Shown: positions 47,701 to 57,097 of the stretch, one piece after another
How the letters are laid out: each line of letters begins with the position of its first letter
Position numbering within the stretch: the stretch's first letter is position 1
From: Agrocybe praecox
Lineage: Eukaryota > Basidiomycota > Agaricomycetes > Agaricales > Agrocybaceae
Direction of reading: 5' to 3'
NCBI GenBank assembly: GCA_964017145.1
Contig: OZ024846.1
Location: 496,001-560,000 of the forward strand
DNA length: 64,000 nucleotides
Notes under the pieces: generated by a model
The model's input: the letters and a program-made list of their open reading frames with translations, nothing else
The model's database searches: none
Told to the model about the DNA's origin: nothing
Made by a program: the position numbers and the translations under genes

Positions 47701-47900
47701 TGGCGGGTCTCAATAATGCTAGACTAATTGAATATAAATAAATTTGTTTTTCAACATAATAAAAAAGAACTTACCACCATTGACTCCATGTTGTCGACAA
47801 CGGCATCGATATCACCACCCTCGCGTAATACTTTGGTGACGTGGCCATTGCATTCCTTGACTGCAGCCAGGTATGTTTGAGGGTTGGTGTAAGGTGACAT
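44795..47900 (-). CDS. KDZ-element protein, Zn2Cys6-like cluster plus coiled coil
   Basis: Exons 47900-47775, 47723-46484, 46417-46343 and 46296-44795 join in consistent phases to give 980 aa. The N-terminus (MSPYTNPQTYLAAVKECNG) is short and helical. A long Pro/Ser/Lys-rich linker leads to a cysteine pattern C-x2-C-x6-C-x15-C-x2-C-x6-C (about residues 238-274; CVKCMEKGIKC and CLACSSMNRKC), resembling a fungal Zn2Cys6 DNA-binding cluster. Basic stretches (RKKAKVRHAPK) may be nuclear signals. The exon-4 part begins with a predicted coiled coil (ERRQLKHEQEVSKAQELAEK, then repeated LSERVRVMEE and LSERVRMLED) that could mediate dimerisation. The C-terminal 300 residues are disordered and end in RRSRSRSISNDPPRRSHR. 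A regulator or DNA-binding partner of the transposase is likely, by inference. Confidence 0.7.
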
Positions 47901-48182
47901 TGGAAGTGGAGCGGGAGCGGGAGCAAAAAGCTTTAAAAAGACGAGATCGGGAGAGGGGTTATTTGTGTGCTGTTGCAGAGGGAGGAAAGAATGCAAGAAC
48001 GTGGCTTGTTGAACTTCGACAAAATAGTCATAAATAGGATGACACATGAACAACCTCGCGCCATGGTTCCAAATATAGACATGCACGTGGGCGCTAGCAC
48101 TGCCTCTATTTACTGTTTCCCGCACAACATTTGCGGCGGGTCTGGTTTTCATCATTCTAACCACTCCCAATAACGTCCCTCA

Positions 48183-48705
48183 ATGAAATCCATTACGACC
48201 ACTCATACGCAAACCTTTCCCGATAGAACAAATATGCCCGGTGGCTCTTCCCCATTGAACAGCCCCATATTGGACCCAACTAAACAGCCAGCATTATTGA
48301 CAACCCCGTTTATGGGATATATATTAACGGACGAGGAATTTACACCAAACCCGGAAAAAGAAGCCGAGTCAGAATGCCGCCCGATCTTGCGACTGGCGCT
48401 TCCGCACGAGTCCGACGGGTCTAATTTAAGACGAAATGAGCCCGAGGTATCGTATAATTCCATTTGTGGATGTGTTAACAAAAACTCAATCTTTTTAGAA
48501 CACTTCTGCGCCCCTCGAGGTTCAACTTGTGTCGCAAATCAAATTTATTCAATCATCCCTCGGAATCTCTTATGGGGAAGCATTGTACAGGCTATATTTA
48601 ATGGAGAGAGAAAAAATCAAACATGGAGTTGATGCAGTCACAGTATTTCAGAGTATTGCCCTTCGTTGCCAGGATGCCCTCGCTGATTTGGAGAGAAGGA
48701 TGTGA
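48183..48705 (+). CDS. KDZ-element small protein
   Basis: Exon 1 (48183-48446) and exon 2 (48499-48705) join in phase 0 across a 52-nt intron with a TTAAC branch-like site, giving 156 aa. The start MKSITTTHTQTF may instead be the second ATG at 48234 (MPGGSSPLN). The first half is polar and acidic. The second exon is a helical stretch (LEVQLVSQIKFIQSSLGISY, GEALYRLYLMERKKIKHG, FQSIALRCQDALADLERRM). The reading frame of exon 2 is different from the naive continuation of exon 1, and only splicing gives this helical, charged sequence. It is transcribed toward the right TIR, divergent from the cluster protein. Function is unknown. Confidence 0.55.
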
Positions 48706-48899
48706 AGCTTGTATTGTATATTTAATGTATTTTCAAATGTTTGTTACAAAGGGATGACCTTAGCAGCGGAATATTTATAAATGGGAGCGGGACTTCATAG
48801 CTATTGGGTATCAAAGCGGGAGTTTGTATGTTTGTATCTAATAAATGCCATTCAATGTGGGTGATTTGAAAGGAACCAGTGAATGTGAGCGGGATTCAT

Positions 48900-49498
48900 G
48901 AACGTGAATGGGACATGTGAACGAGAATGGGACCTATCAAACACAAATGGGTCCCATTAATTTTAGCGGGACCCGTGAACGTGAATTGGGCCCATGAATG
49001 TAAATGGGACCCGTGAACGCGAATGGGGCCCATGAGTGCGAATGGGACCCGTGAACGCGAATGGGACCCGTGATTGCGAATGGGACCCGTGAACGCGAAT
49101 GGGACCCGTGAATGCGAATGGGACCCGTGAATGTGAATGGGACCCGAGCTGTATACCCGAACATCCACTACCCACCCATACCCTACGGACCCTAACCTAA
49201 TGCCCCCCGAGTATCTACCCGAGCGCAACCTGGGATCCCAACCCGGTACCCTACTAGATACCCCACCCGAGCGTATCCAACAGACCTGCTAACCTATTAC
49301 CCTACCCAATACCCCACCCGAGCACCCTACCCCACCACGATATCCTCCCGCTACCTACCCCCGCCTACTATAGGCACCTGCTCAATATGGTAATATATTG
49401 CCGGAGGAGCCCAATGGGCCCACTCAGTTAGTATCATACAGTACACTGTATGTACCCATTCAACAGTACCATACAATACAGTGTAACTGCCCTATGTG
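48900..49498. repeat. Right terminal inverted repeat with 19-bp tandem array
   Basis: Inverted copy of 34705-35275. The 19-bp units lie at about 48,905-49,145, and the outer part is nearly identical to the left TIR. Tip (reverse complement) CACATAGGGCAGTTACACTG. Confidence 0.9.
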
Positions 49499-49507
49499 AG
49501 GGTTCCA
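49499..49507. repeat. Target-site duplication, right
   Basis: AGGGTTCCA, matching 34696-34704. Confidence 0.75.
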
Positions 49508-49715
49508 ACTCGTCAGACACGAGAACTGAAGAGGATAGAAAAAGAAAGACAAGGACCGCAGAGGCAAGAGAGGTCGTACGTTAGTCCAATGTACTCATCC
49601 ATACCTTCGCACATCCCTCGCTCACCCAATACTCAGATCAACATTGCTGACGCCTAGTTTTGGAGTCGGACTCCCAGCGCTCAGATCTCACATTTCCCCA
49701 CCAAAAAATAACAAC

Positions 49716-50723
49716 ATGCGCTTCTCCCTCTCCCTCTCCCTCTCCCGCATATCCCCAACGAGGAGCACTGCACAGCGGCTCGTCACGCCTGCTTCCAGAG
49801 GTGTTACGAGCCTCCTCACAAAGAATACCCTTGCAGGCTCAGCACATCACTCGCCTCCAGCTTCGAGTGCATCTGCTCCTCCCTCCGAGGCGCGTACCGC
49901 CCCTTCCCCAACCTCTCCATCCGAAACCGACCAATCCCCACCACCATACGACGCACACCCCATCGCACTCGACGTGCTCCTGCCCACCATGAATGTACAC
50001 AGCCAAGGACACGCCACGGACCCGTACAACCAGCATCCTGAGGACCCGCAGTGTCAGAGCGTGAGGAAGGGGCTGGCGAGGCGACACTTTGTCGACGAGA
50101 GCGGCGAGTGGGAGGGCGATTTAGTTGCGTCGTACGTCGGTGTGGGCGGGATTGGACTAGGGAACGAGGTGGGTACGCAGGACTACAGCGTCGTGCCCGA
50201 GTTTGCGAGTGCTACAATGGGGAGTGCCAGTGGGGCACTGACTAGGAACGAGAATCAGAAAGAAATAGATGCGGATGATATGGCAAGGAATGGGAATGAG
50301 ATGAGCGCTATGGGCGCAGAGGGACACGAGGGGTATATGACGAGAGTTTACGCTGCCACTGCTGCAGGACAGGATGGAACGACGACGAAGGCGGTTCCGG
50401 TCAGCCCGGAAATGATGGAGAGGGAGATCAAAGAGAAGAGGAGATTGGCTCTTTGTTATGCGCTCGATGCAGCGCGGTTGAGCGCCGAGTTGCCCGAGGA
50501 GCTCTTTGGACGTCCTTCTCCATCGTCGTCCAATCCCACCACCGGGTCCACCTCTTCCACATCCACCTCCATCTCCTTCCTTTCAGACTGGATTGAGCCG
50601 CTCGAGCAACGCGGTGGGAACCCCGAGGGGATCGGGATGTTGGATCAGGTGGGTAGCGCTAGCGGTACATGGAGGTTTTTTAGGTTGGGCGGGAAGCAGG
50701 GGGAGGGGTTTCTTAGAACTTGA
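49716..50723 (+). CDS. 'NPEGIGM' family protein, long form, segment copy 2
   Basis: Same length (335 aa), start context and domain order as the copy at 26082: presequence-like MRFSLSLSLSRISPTRSTAQ, linker, SPPPYDAHPIALD, HATDPYNQHPEDPQCQSVRK, helical KEKRRLALCYALDAARLSAE and C-terminal GGNPEGIGMLDQVGSASG. Differences are concentrated in the linker and in the Ser/Thr run, while conserved blocks are almost identical, as expected for a gene under selection. Only about 210 bp separate its ATG from the KDZ element, which has therefore replaced its distal promoter. A TIR of that element now lies upstream and could influence its expression. Confidence 0.7.
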   Translation: MRFSLSLSLSRISPTRSTAQRLVTPASRGVTSLLTKNTLAGSAHHSPPASSASAPPSEARTAPSPTSPSETDQSPPPYDAHPIALDVLLPTMNVHSQGHATDPYNQHPEDPQCQSVRKGLARRHFVDESGEWEGDLVASYVGVGGIGLGNEVGTQDYSVVPEFASATMGSASGALTRNENQKEIDADDMARNGNEMSAMGAEGHEGYMTRVYAATAAGQDGTTTKAVPVSPEMMEREIKEKRRLALCYALDAARLSAELPEELFGRPSPSSSNPTTGSTSSTSTSISFLSDWIEPLEQRGGNPEGIGMLDQVGSASGTWRFFRLGGKQGEGFLRT

Positions 50724-51781
50724 GTGGGGGTAGCCACTACGCGCGGATGGACGATATGGTGGTCCGTCTATCGTCGCATCTGTAGTATCTATATTGGGTT
50801 TTGGGTTGTGTGGGAGTCAAGGGGAGGGGTATATCAGAGGTTGAGGAGGTCCGCGACACAGGTGTTGGTGTTGGCTGAGCTTGATTCTTCGTTGGGATTA
50901 TCGACTTTATGTTGTTTATCTTTTGCATTTCATGTTTGTTCCTTGTGTGTGTATCTTCGTATGTCGATCTGTAGTCCGTGTAGAGTATTCCGCACCATAT
51001 CTTCGTATTGTTTTCAAGGAAATCATTGACCATTCGTCAGTCAGCGTCGGAACGGTGAACCGGGAAGAAAAACCTTTGTCTGTGTTTGGCTCGGCCGCCC
51101 AAGCGGCATTATCGGCATTGCCAGCTGTTTGTAGTTTGTTTGGTTGCGTTGAACCTGTTCACCCTGACTCACCCCAACGTTCATACACATCACTGGACAA
51201 CGGTAGTATCATTCGGTGGTCGGGTTGAGACAGTACTGGGCCACGTATGAGTTCCTCCGAACAGAAAGAAGGTTTCTCCCCGTCAAGTAAATGGAATGCG
51301 AGAGCGGCACTGGTGAAGAATGAAGATATATAATGAAGAAGAGATGAGAATGAGGGGGTGGATGGAATCGACAAAAGGATGTGCGAGGGTTGAACGTTGA
51401 GATGCAGAGGCGGTGGGGTAGGCGAGGATAACGAGCGACGAAAAAGAGGAAAGAAAATTTTCAACAGCCCAGATGTCCTCCAGCCAACCTCCAGCCAACC
51501 TCCAGCTCAAGGCTGCTAGACTTTTATGAACGAGAAACGAAATAATCGAATGTGCAGAATGAACGATAGGACACTGGACAGTGAGGAAAGTCTCAAGCCG
51601 AGCCGGAAGGATGCCAAATTATAGTATTTGTCACAGAGCAAACGAAACAAAGATGAAGTCCCTACTTTACAATTGAAGGCACAGGAAAAAACCGAATTCT
51701 ATATTGAAAATTATACGAGACCTTTGTCCGAAGCCTGAGAAACGAAATATATAAATAAAATCGAGCGCCTGTAAGTCATTG
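50724..51781. other. Segment copy 2: conserved convergent block, membrane gene missing
   Basis: Near 51,085-51,150 the minus strand encodes AGNADNAAWAAEPNTDK, the peptide also found at 27.4 and 63.4 kb. The stretch 51,230-51,470 matches 62,870-63,090. The multi-pass membrane gene that follows in the other copies is absent here. From 51,530 the DNA matches the 3' flank of the N-rich ORF at 30.7-30.9 kb. Confidence 0.5.
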
Positions 51782-51882
51782 TCATAAGAAATTAATCGAG
51801 TTATTGTTGGTCACACCGACTGTGGAAGAAGTCACAGTGTTATGTGAATTGATGTTATGGTTATGGATGACGTGAGTCGGAT
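51782..51882 (-). pseudogene. 3' end of the N-rich family gene, separated by a transposon
   Basis: The minus strand reads PTHVIHNHNINSHNTVTSST and ends VGVTNNNSINFL, matching the end of the copy at 30930. The 5' part of the same gene lies at 55449-55663, beyond the inserted 3.6-kb element. An open frame extends into the element (up to 52012, MGRRFLFKPYCDQRF start), so a chimeric ORF exists. Confidence 0.75.
51876..51882. repeat. Target-site duplication of the 3.6-kb element, left
   Basis: GTCGGAT; repeated at 55449-55455. The uninterrupted site with one GTCGGAT is present in the paralogue near 31,025. Confidence 0.75.
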
Positions 51883-52239
51883 CAGCTAAGTACACCACAG
51901 TGTACCATAAGATGTGAACGGGGGGGCGATCCACTGTATCATAAGACACGGGTTCAAAGAATTCCTTGAACCGCTGGTCGCAGTAAGGCTTAAATAGGAA
52001 TCGTCTGCCCATTTAAAACTGTGACCTGATTGGTTGGTAAATCCGGTCCAATGTTCACTGCCGCTCAGCGCCACTTGGTGGCGGCGCTTACATATAATTA
52101 GAATTTACAAATATGCTCTCTCATTAGTATTGTGTCTTCAAGAGAACATTATACCTTTGATGTGCACACAATGTTTGGCTCTTACCAGTGCGCTGCTTAC
52201 ACATAATTAAAATTCACAAATGGGGTGTCTCGTAGCAAT

Positions 52240-52300
52240 GTATGTGGGTTCAAAGAATTCATTGAACCACTGGTCACATTAAGGCTTAAAAATTGTACAC
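52240..52300. repeat. Palindromic GAATTC-centred motif
   Basis: GGTTCAAAGAATTCATTGAACC, close to a perfect 22-bp palindrome. The same motif occurs at about 51,954-51,975. A related single arm is at about 55,345. Confidence 0.8.
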
Positions 52301-52669
52301 ACTGCGCCGCCGGTAGTGCCGCCAGTAGTGCTACTACAACAATATAAATGCTAAATTTTGTATACCACATAATATTCTGTATTACTTGTAAATAGGATAA
52401 ACAAGATAGGTACCCCAACGACTGGTATTGAATAACATACAATCAAAATATAATGCATCAGCACCTTGAGCGGTGTGGTTCAGAAATTGTAAATATGCTG
52501 TTGGGCAATAAATAGATAAATAAAAATTCACAATAAATCGTCGCACCGCATCATGTGCTGCCCATATAAATAAAGACATTGTATTTCAAAATTCATATAA
52601 AATATGTTATTTCCCTGACCTGTACACTGTTTCACTATCAATAAAAAGAAACCAAATACAGTTAAAATC

Positions 52670-53060
52670 TTAAGTAGGCAGTGTGCCGCCAGCGTCGCCG
52701 CCACAGCAATGACAAGAACAAGCTGCTAAAAAGATCACAATTTGCATAGCACATAATATAATATGTAGTATATGTAATAAGACACAAGGTAAGTATGCAG
52801 TGTGCCGCCTGTGGTGCCGCCATAACAATGACAAAAACAAGCTGCTAAAAAAGATCACAATTTGCATAGCACATAATATAATATGTAATATATATAATAT
52901 ACACATTGCTTTGCAGCAATAAAATACATTGAGAAGACACAAGTTACGTATGCAGTGCGCCGCCAGCAGCGCCGCCATAACAATGACAAAAACAAGCTGC
53001 TAAAAAAATTACAATTTGTGTAGCATATAATATAATATGTTCTATATTGTTTACAAATTA
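52670..53060. repeat. Tandem repeat, three units of about 120-165 bp
   Basis: Units share CAGTGTGCCGCC at the start and AACAAGCTGCTAAAAA plus CATAATATAATATGT inside. Unit length varies because of inserted AT-rich segments. Confidence 0.85.
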
Positions 53061-54429
53061 TAGGATATACAGAGTAGGTTATAATATACACAATACTTTG
53101 TGGTAGTGCAATACATCAACTTGAAGGCGGTGTGACATGTGCCACCTAAAATTGATAAGAAACTTCTTAACCATATACCAACTAGAGGTGTTTTTATGAG
53201 TGTTTTTATGGTTCCCCTTTACACAAAAAATAAGCGCCCAGAGAGCTGAGTATCATATCATTTGATTATACAAGTCTCAGCATAGTTTTTAGGTATTTCA
53301 GGCCACTCAATCACAATATGAGATCAATTCAACAATGTCCCTTTCTTCTATATTTGTCATTGACCCATTCTTTCGGAATGTAACTTATACATTCAACCGA
53401 AGCTTCTGTACATCAAAAACATATATTATGTATATTACAATATAAACCATCATGCATACATACTACATAGACTTATAGACTGCATCTTGTATATGACTCC
53501 AAAAATGAACAATCAAAAAGGCTAAAAATCCCATGTTATTCCTTAAACTTAGCTCTTGAACACATTGAGAATGGGTGATTATTACGGTTATTCTTCATTT
53601 AGCACCCAATACATCAAATCTCATTAACATATTACTAAAACAATCAAAGTACAACACAGTAGCAAACATATAATACATTATATATTGATACACTGTTGAG
53701 TCTCTTAGCATAGATAGGTGTGAGTGTGCTTCCATGGCTTTCAAATCAATATAAAATAAAGTCACAGAGTGTAAGTGTAGATAGGTATTTCAAATCACTC
53801 TGGGGTGAGATAACAATAAATAATGAGAGCTCTAGTAGCATAGAACTGTAGACAATGTATTAAAAATAAGAACAAGACCGACTTCAAGTGGTATAATGCC
53901 ATGTATTATTTTTTACAACATATACAAGTCTTTTATACTAGTGTATAGAACTTCTCAAATAAATGAGTCAAAAGAGCCAAGAAAATGAAGCACATGGGTT
54001 ACGAAAATATAATAAATAGTATGGAACAAGATTTGTATTTTTACTTATTTTTGAAAATGATAAGGAAGCCACAAATTGAAGTTCAAGTTGTTGAAACGTT
54101 GAAAAGTGCGAAGTTAACAATGTTTCGGCATTTTCCGAGCGCCTAATGATGCTGCACATGGTAATTTGAAGTTGAGTTGAACACTGGGATTGAAAGAACA
54201 ATTTAATTAATTAATAAGAAAAAATGTGAAAGGTGTTTATAATACATAAGAAAAACAGTGAATCCAGTGAGTGAATCAGGTATGCACGGCCTCACTATTG
54301 CAAGCACATTGTTGATGTGTCTGATGCGTATGTCTAAATCTGGAAGTGGCTGTGTCACAAATGTGGACTTCATCAAAAAAAAAAAGTTCAGAGCAGCAGC
54401 ACATTCATCAACATACACAATTGTATATT

Positions 54430-54800
54430 TTAGTTGGGGCACTTGTAGTGCCGCTTTTTAATGCTTATTAACTCACATATAGTAATAGTAAATTTTTTGA
54501 ATTGTATATTGTAAATGGGGCACTTGTAGCGCCGCTTTTTAATGCTTATTAACTCACATATAGTAATAGTAAATTTTGAATTGTATATTGTAAATGGGGC
54601 GCTTGTAGTGCCACTTTTTAATGCTCATTAACTCACATATAGTAATAGTAAATTTTTGAATTGTATATTGTAAATGGGGTGCTTGTAGTGCCGCTTTTTA
54701 ATGCTTATTAACTCACATATAGTAATAGTAAATCTTTGAATTTTATATTTTAAATGGGGCACTTGTAGCGCCGCTTTTTAATGCTTATTAACGCACATAT
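54430..54800. repeat. 80-bp tandem repeat, five units
   Basis: GGGGC followed by ACTTGTAGTGCCGC recurs at 54436, 54517, 54596, 54676 and 54756, separated by TTTTTAATGCTTATTAACTC and an AT-rich spacer. Confidence 0.95.
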
Positions 54801-55448
54801 ATTTTGTCTTTTAAATGCTAGGCGGCACTTTGAGTGCCGCCATCCACAACAACATCCCAATATCTATTGAATCCTCACCATAACACATCATACATGTCAA
54901 AATATTAATGTTGTATGATGTCCAATGTGACCCTTTAGGCTTTCTACATTTAATAACATGTACCCTTTTTTTTAACACTATATGGCGCTCAATGTGGCGC
55001 CTGCTTGGCTGTCATGTTGTGATTGTTATTATATTATTCCTTTAATACTAATGCAGCACACGGTAGAGGGACATCGCCGCCTGGCAATTATTATTCACAC
55101 CACAAAAAACTTGAAATTTTGATGTAACTAGTTGTAGAAAACATAAAAATTCCAATTTAATAAATACACCACCTCCTGACTGAAAGAGCTTAAAATCTTT
55201 TTAGAATTTATAACATTGTGATCAGGTAATTACTAATTCCTTTAACCCTGTGGCGGCGCGTGGCGGAGAGACATCGCCGCCTGGTACTATCTGAGCAAGA
55301 GCAGTAGCCAACCAGAAGCCAGTATCCATATCCATATTAGGACATCTTTTATACAGGGGTTCAAGGAAGCCTTTGTATCCGTATCATATGGTACACTGGA
55401 CACGTTCCTTGTATCGTATGTTACTATACAGTGTAGTATCCTTATGTG

Positions 55449-55663
55449 GTCGGATAGTACACATGTGTTGTCGGCGATGTTGTGTTGTTGGTGGTATTGG
55501 ATGTATGATTGTGGTAAGCGATATTTACGTTGAGATTGATGATTGTAACCTGCGGAGGCTGTGCACCGTGGTCGCGTGGATATTTTCGATGTAAAGCAGA
55601 GCTGTAAGAAGCAAATTTGGACCGAAGATAGGCCCAGCATAAGGATACTTTGAATGGGAGCAT
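55449..55663 (-). pseudogene. 5' part of the N-rich family gene, separated by a transposon
   Basis: From ATG 55663 the frame reads MLPFKVSLCWAYLRSKFASY, then QVTIINLNVNIAYHNHTSNT and TNNTTSPTTHVYYPT, where the 3.6-kb element begins and a stop follows. The missing end is at 51782-51882. It overlaps the last exon of the three-exon gene in a different frame. Confidence 0.7.
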
Positions 55664-56423
55664 GTGTTATCGATGTTTGGCTTTTGGTTCAAATTGCAGG
55701 TTTGATTGGTATAGGTCGCTATGAAGTTGATGGTCGTGTTGATGTTTTCGAAGTTTTTGACGTAACGCAGAGCTGTAAGAAGCAAATTTGGAACGAAGAT
55801 AGGCTCAGCATAAGGATATTTTGAATGGGAGCATGTGTTATCGATGTTTGGCTTTTGGTTCAAATTGCAGGTTTGTTTGGTATAGGTCGCTATGAAGTTG
55901 TAAACACCCTTGTTATTTGCCTTCCGATCGATTTTATCGAGTGAGGTAGGTTTAATTGTCGTTGGTCTATCCCAATATAGAGCATGGTCCAACGTAATCT
56001 CATCACATATCTCATCAAATAATCCCGCAAATGAGCTGTATGTGTTGTTCTGAGTGCGGGGAGCAGAGCTAGAGATAGGTATATGGTACTGATCCACAGA
56101 GGTAGTTGGAATCTCAGGTAATGAACTCTGCAGCAGATTTACGTATGAGAATTAAGACGTAATTAAGTTGGAATTACAACAGGGAAACACACCGCATAGT
56201 ATTCATAACCTGTATCCTCGTCTTCAAAGGTTGGCTCATACCAGCATTCATAAGCTAGCCCAGACCAGCATTCATAATCTGTAGATATATCTGTCTTCCT
56301 ACGAGACTGAAAATGGAAGTCAGATAGAATAATGTTGTGATACAATTTAAACCCCACCTTGAATGGACGATCTTCATCATGGTTAACGACAGGGGGAATG
56401 TGCTCGTGATCTGTTGGTGACAT
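55525..56423 (-). CDS. Uncharacterised three-exon gene, segment copy 2
   Basis: Exons 56423-56358, 56306-56193 and 56127-55525 join in phase 0 and give 260 aa. The start MSPTDHEHIPPVVNHDEDR lies about 97 nt below a TATAAAA box. Exon 2 is acidic and aromatic (DYECWSGLAYECWYEP). Exon 3 contains VDQYHIPI, as in the copy at 31 kb, and then an in-frame duplicated 57-residue unit (NQTCNLNQKPNIDNTCSHSK, YPYAGPIFGPNLLLTALLY). The stop is inside the overlap with the N-rich frame. Layout and length agree with the paralogue, although exons 1 and 2 differ strongly. No family is recognised. Confidence 0.5.
55591..55932. repeat. 171-bp tandem duplication
   Basis: Two units, 55591-55761 and 55762-55932, with about 90% identity by eye. 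171 bp is 57 codons, so all frames are preserved. The copy at 31 kb has a single unit. Confidence 0.9.
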
Positions 56424-56515
56424 GAGGTTCAAGTTTTGGTAGAACGCGAGAATAGAATGTGTAATGTGGGCCTTTTGCACGAGAGGACTGATACATCCAG
56501 GGGAAAAGAACCATG

Positions 56516-56522
56516 TTTTATA
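56516..56522 (-). promoter_or_regulatory. TATA box of the three-exon gene, copy 2
   Basis: TATAAAA on the minus strand, about 95 nt before the ATG, conserved with 32103-32109. Confidence 0.6.
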
Positions 56523-56587
56523 GGCGAGCATATGATTAGATCACAGGATTGGGTGAGAAGATACTGCGGAAAAGGCGGCCAATCTAC

Positions 56588-56990
56588 TGTCAGGGTTTCC
56601 CCTATTTTTCCTTATTTTTATACATTTATTTTGTATTTTTCCCTTTCTTAATTATGTAGATATCTTATCTCTTTTACATCCTTGATTATCTCCTTGATTA
56701 TCTCTTTGATTATCACTCAGATCTTTGATTAGATACTTATCATCTTTATTTCCCATGAGCACTGCCTCAATCACTCCACATCATTCTTCTCCTTGTTTCA
56801 TGATGTCATTGTCTTATTTATCATTCCTTTATGATGTCATTGTCTTACTCATCCTTCTGTTTCATGATGTAATGTAGGAATATTGTAGAATAGCTGTAGG
56901 GTATATATACTGGACATGTAGGTAGCTGTAGCCCCAGCTTCAATCTCTTAGGATATCCACTATAATTGGTGTGATCTCTTAGAACCATTG

Positions 56991-57041
<51 letters not shown>

Positions 57042-57092
57042 CTTTGTCTTTGTTGGTGGCCTTGTCACACTGATCTTAGTGTTGCCCTGACA
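56588..57092. mobile_element. Solo LTR, 505 bp
   Basis: It begins TGTCAGGG and ends CCCTGACA, a perfect 8-bp inverted terminal repeat of the TG..CA type. It is flanked by the 5-bp duplication TCTAC (56583-56587 and 57093-57097). Inside are a TATATATA promoter-like box at about 56,902 and a CT microsatellite. No internal retrotransposon sequence is adjacent, so it is the product of recombination between two LTRs. The equivalent place in segment copy 1 (near 32,168) is empty. Confidence 0.85.
56991..57034. repeat. (CT)n microsatellite
   Basis: About 20 CT units within the solo LTR. Confidence 0.95.
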
Positions 57093-57097
57093 TCTAC

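Larger units (their letters stand above)
34705..49498. mobile_element. KDZ-superfamily DNA transposon with five genes, 14.8 kb
   Basis: The ends are inverted repeats of roughly 570 bp. Shared terminal sequence is TAGGGCAGTTACACTG; the right tip adds CACA and the left tip GG. The insertion lies in the 5' flank of an NPEGIGM gene, and the uninterrupted version of that flank is seen at 25.6-26.0 kb, which independently supports both boundaries. A 9-bp duplication flanks it; Zisupton-type elements are known to make 8-bp duplications. It carries a KDZ transposase and four further genes, two on the same strand and two or more opposing. The two TIRs differ at only a few bases, which points to a recent insertion. 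It looks autonomous and intact. Confidence 0.9.
51883..55448. mobile_element. Non-autonomous TIR element, AT-rich, 3.6 kb
   Basis: Left tip CAGCTAAGTACACCACAGTG and right tip (reverse complement) CACATAAGGATACTACACTG agree at 14 of 20 positions. Similarity continues inward over about 110 bp to a shared GGGTTCAAAGAATTCCTTGAACC-like block. The right tip also resembles the tip of the large KDZ element (CACATAGGG). The interior is over 65% A+T with islands of GTGCCGCC, contains tandem repeats and has no coding ORF. It split an N-rich family gene. It was probably moved by a KDZ-type transposase in trans. Confidence 0.75.
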
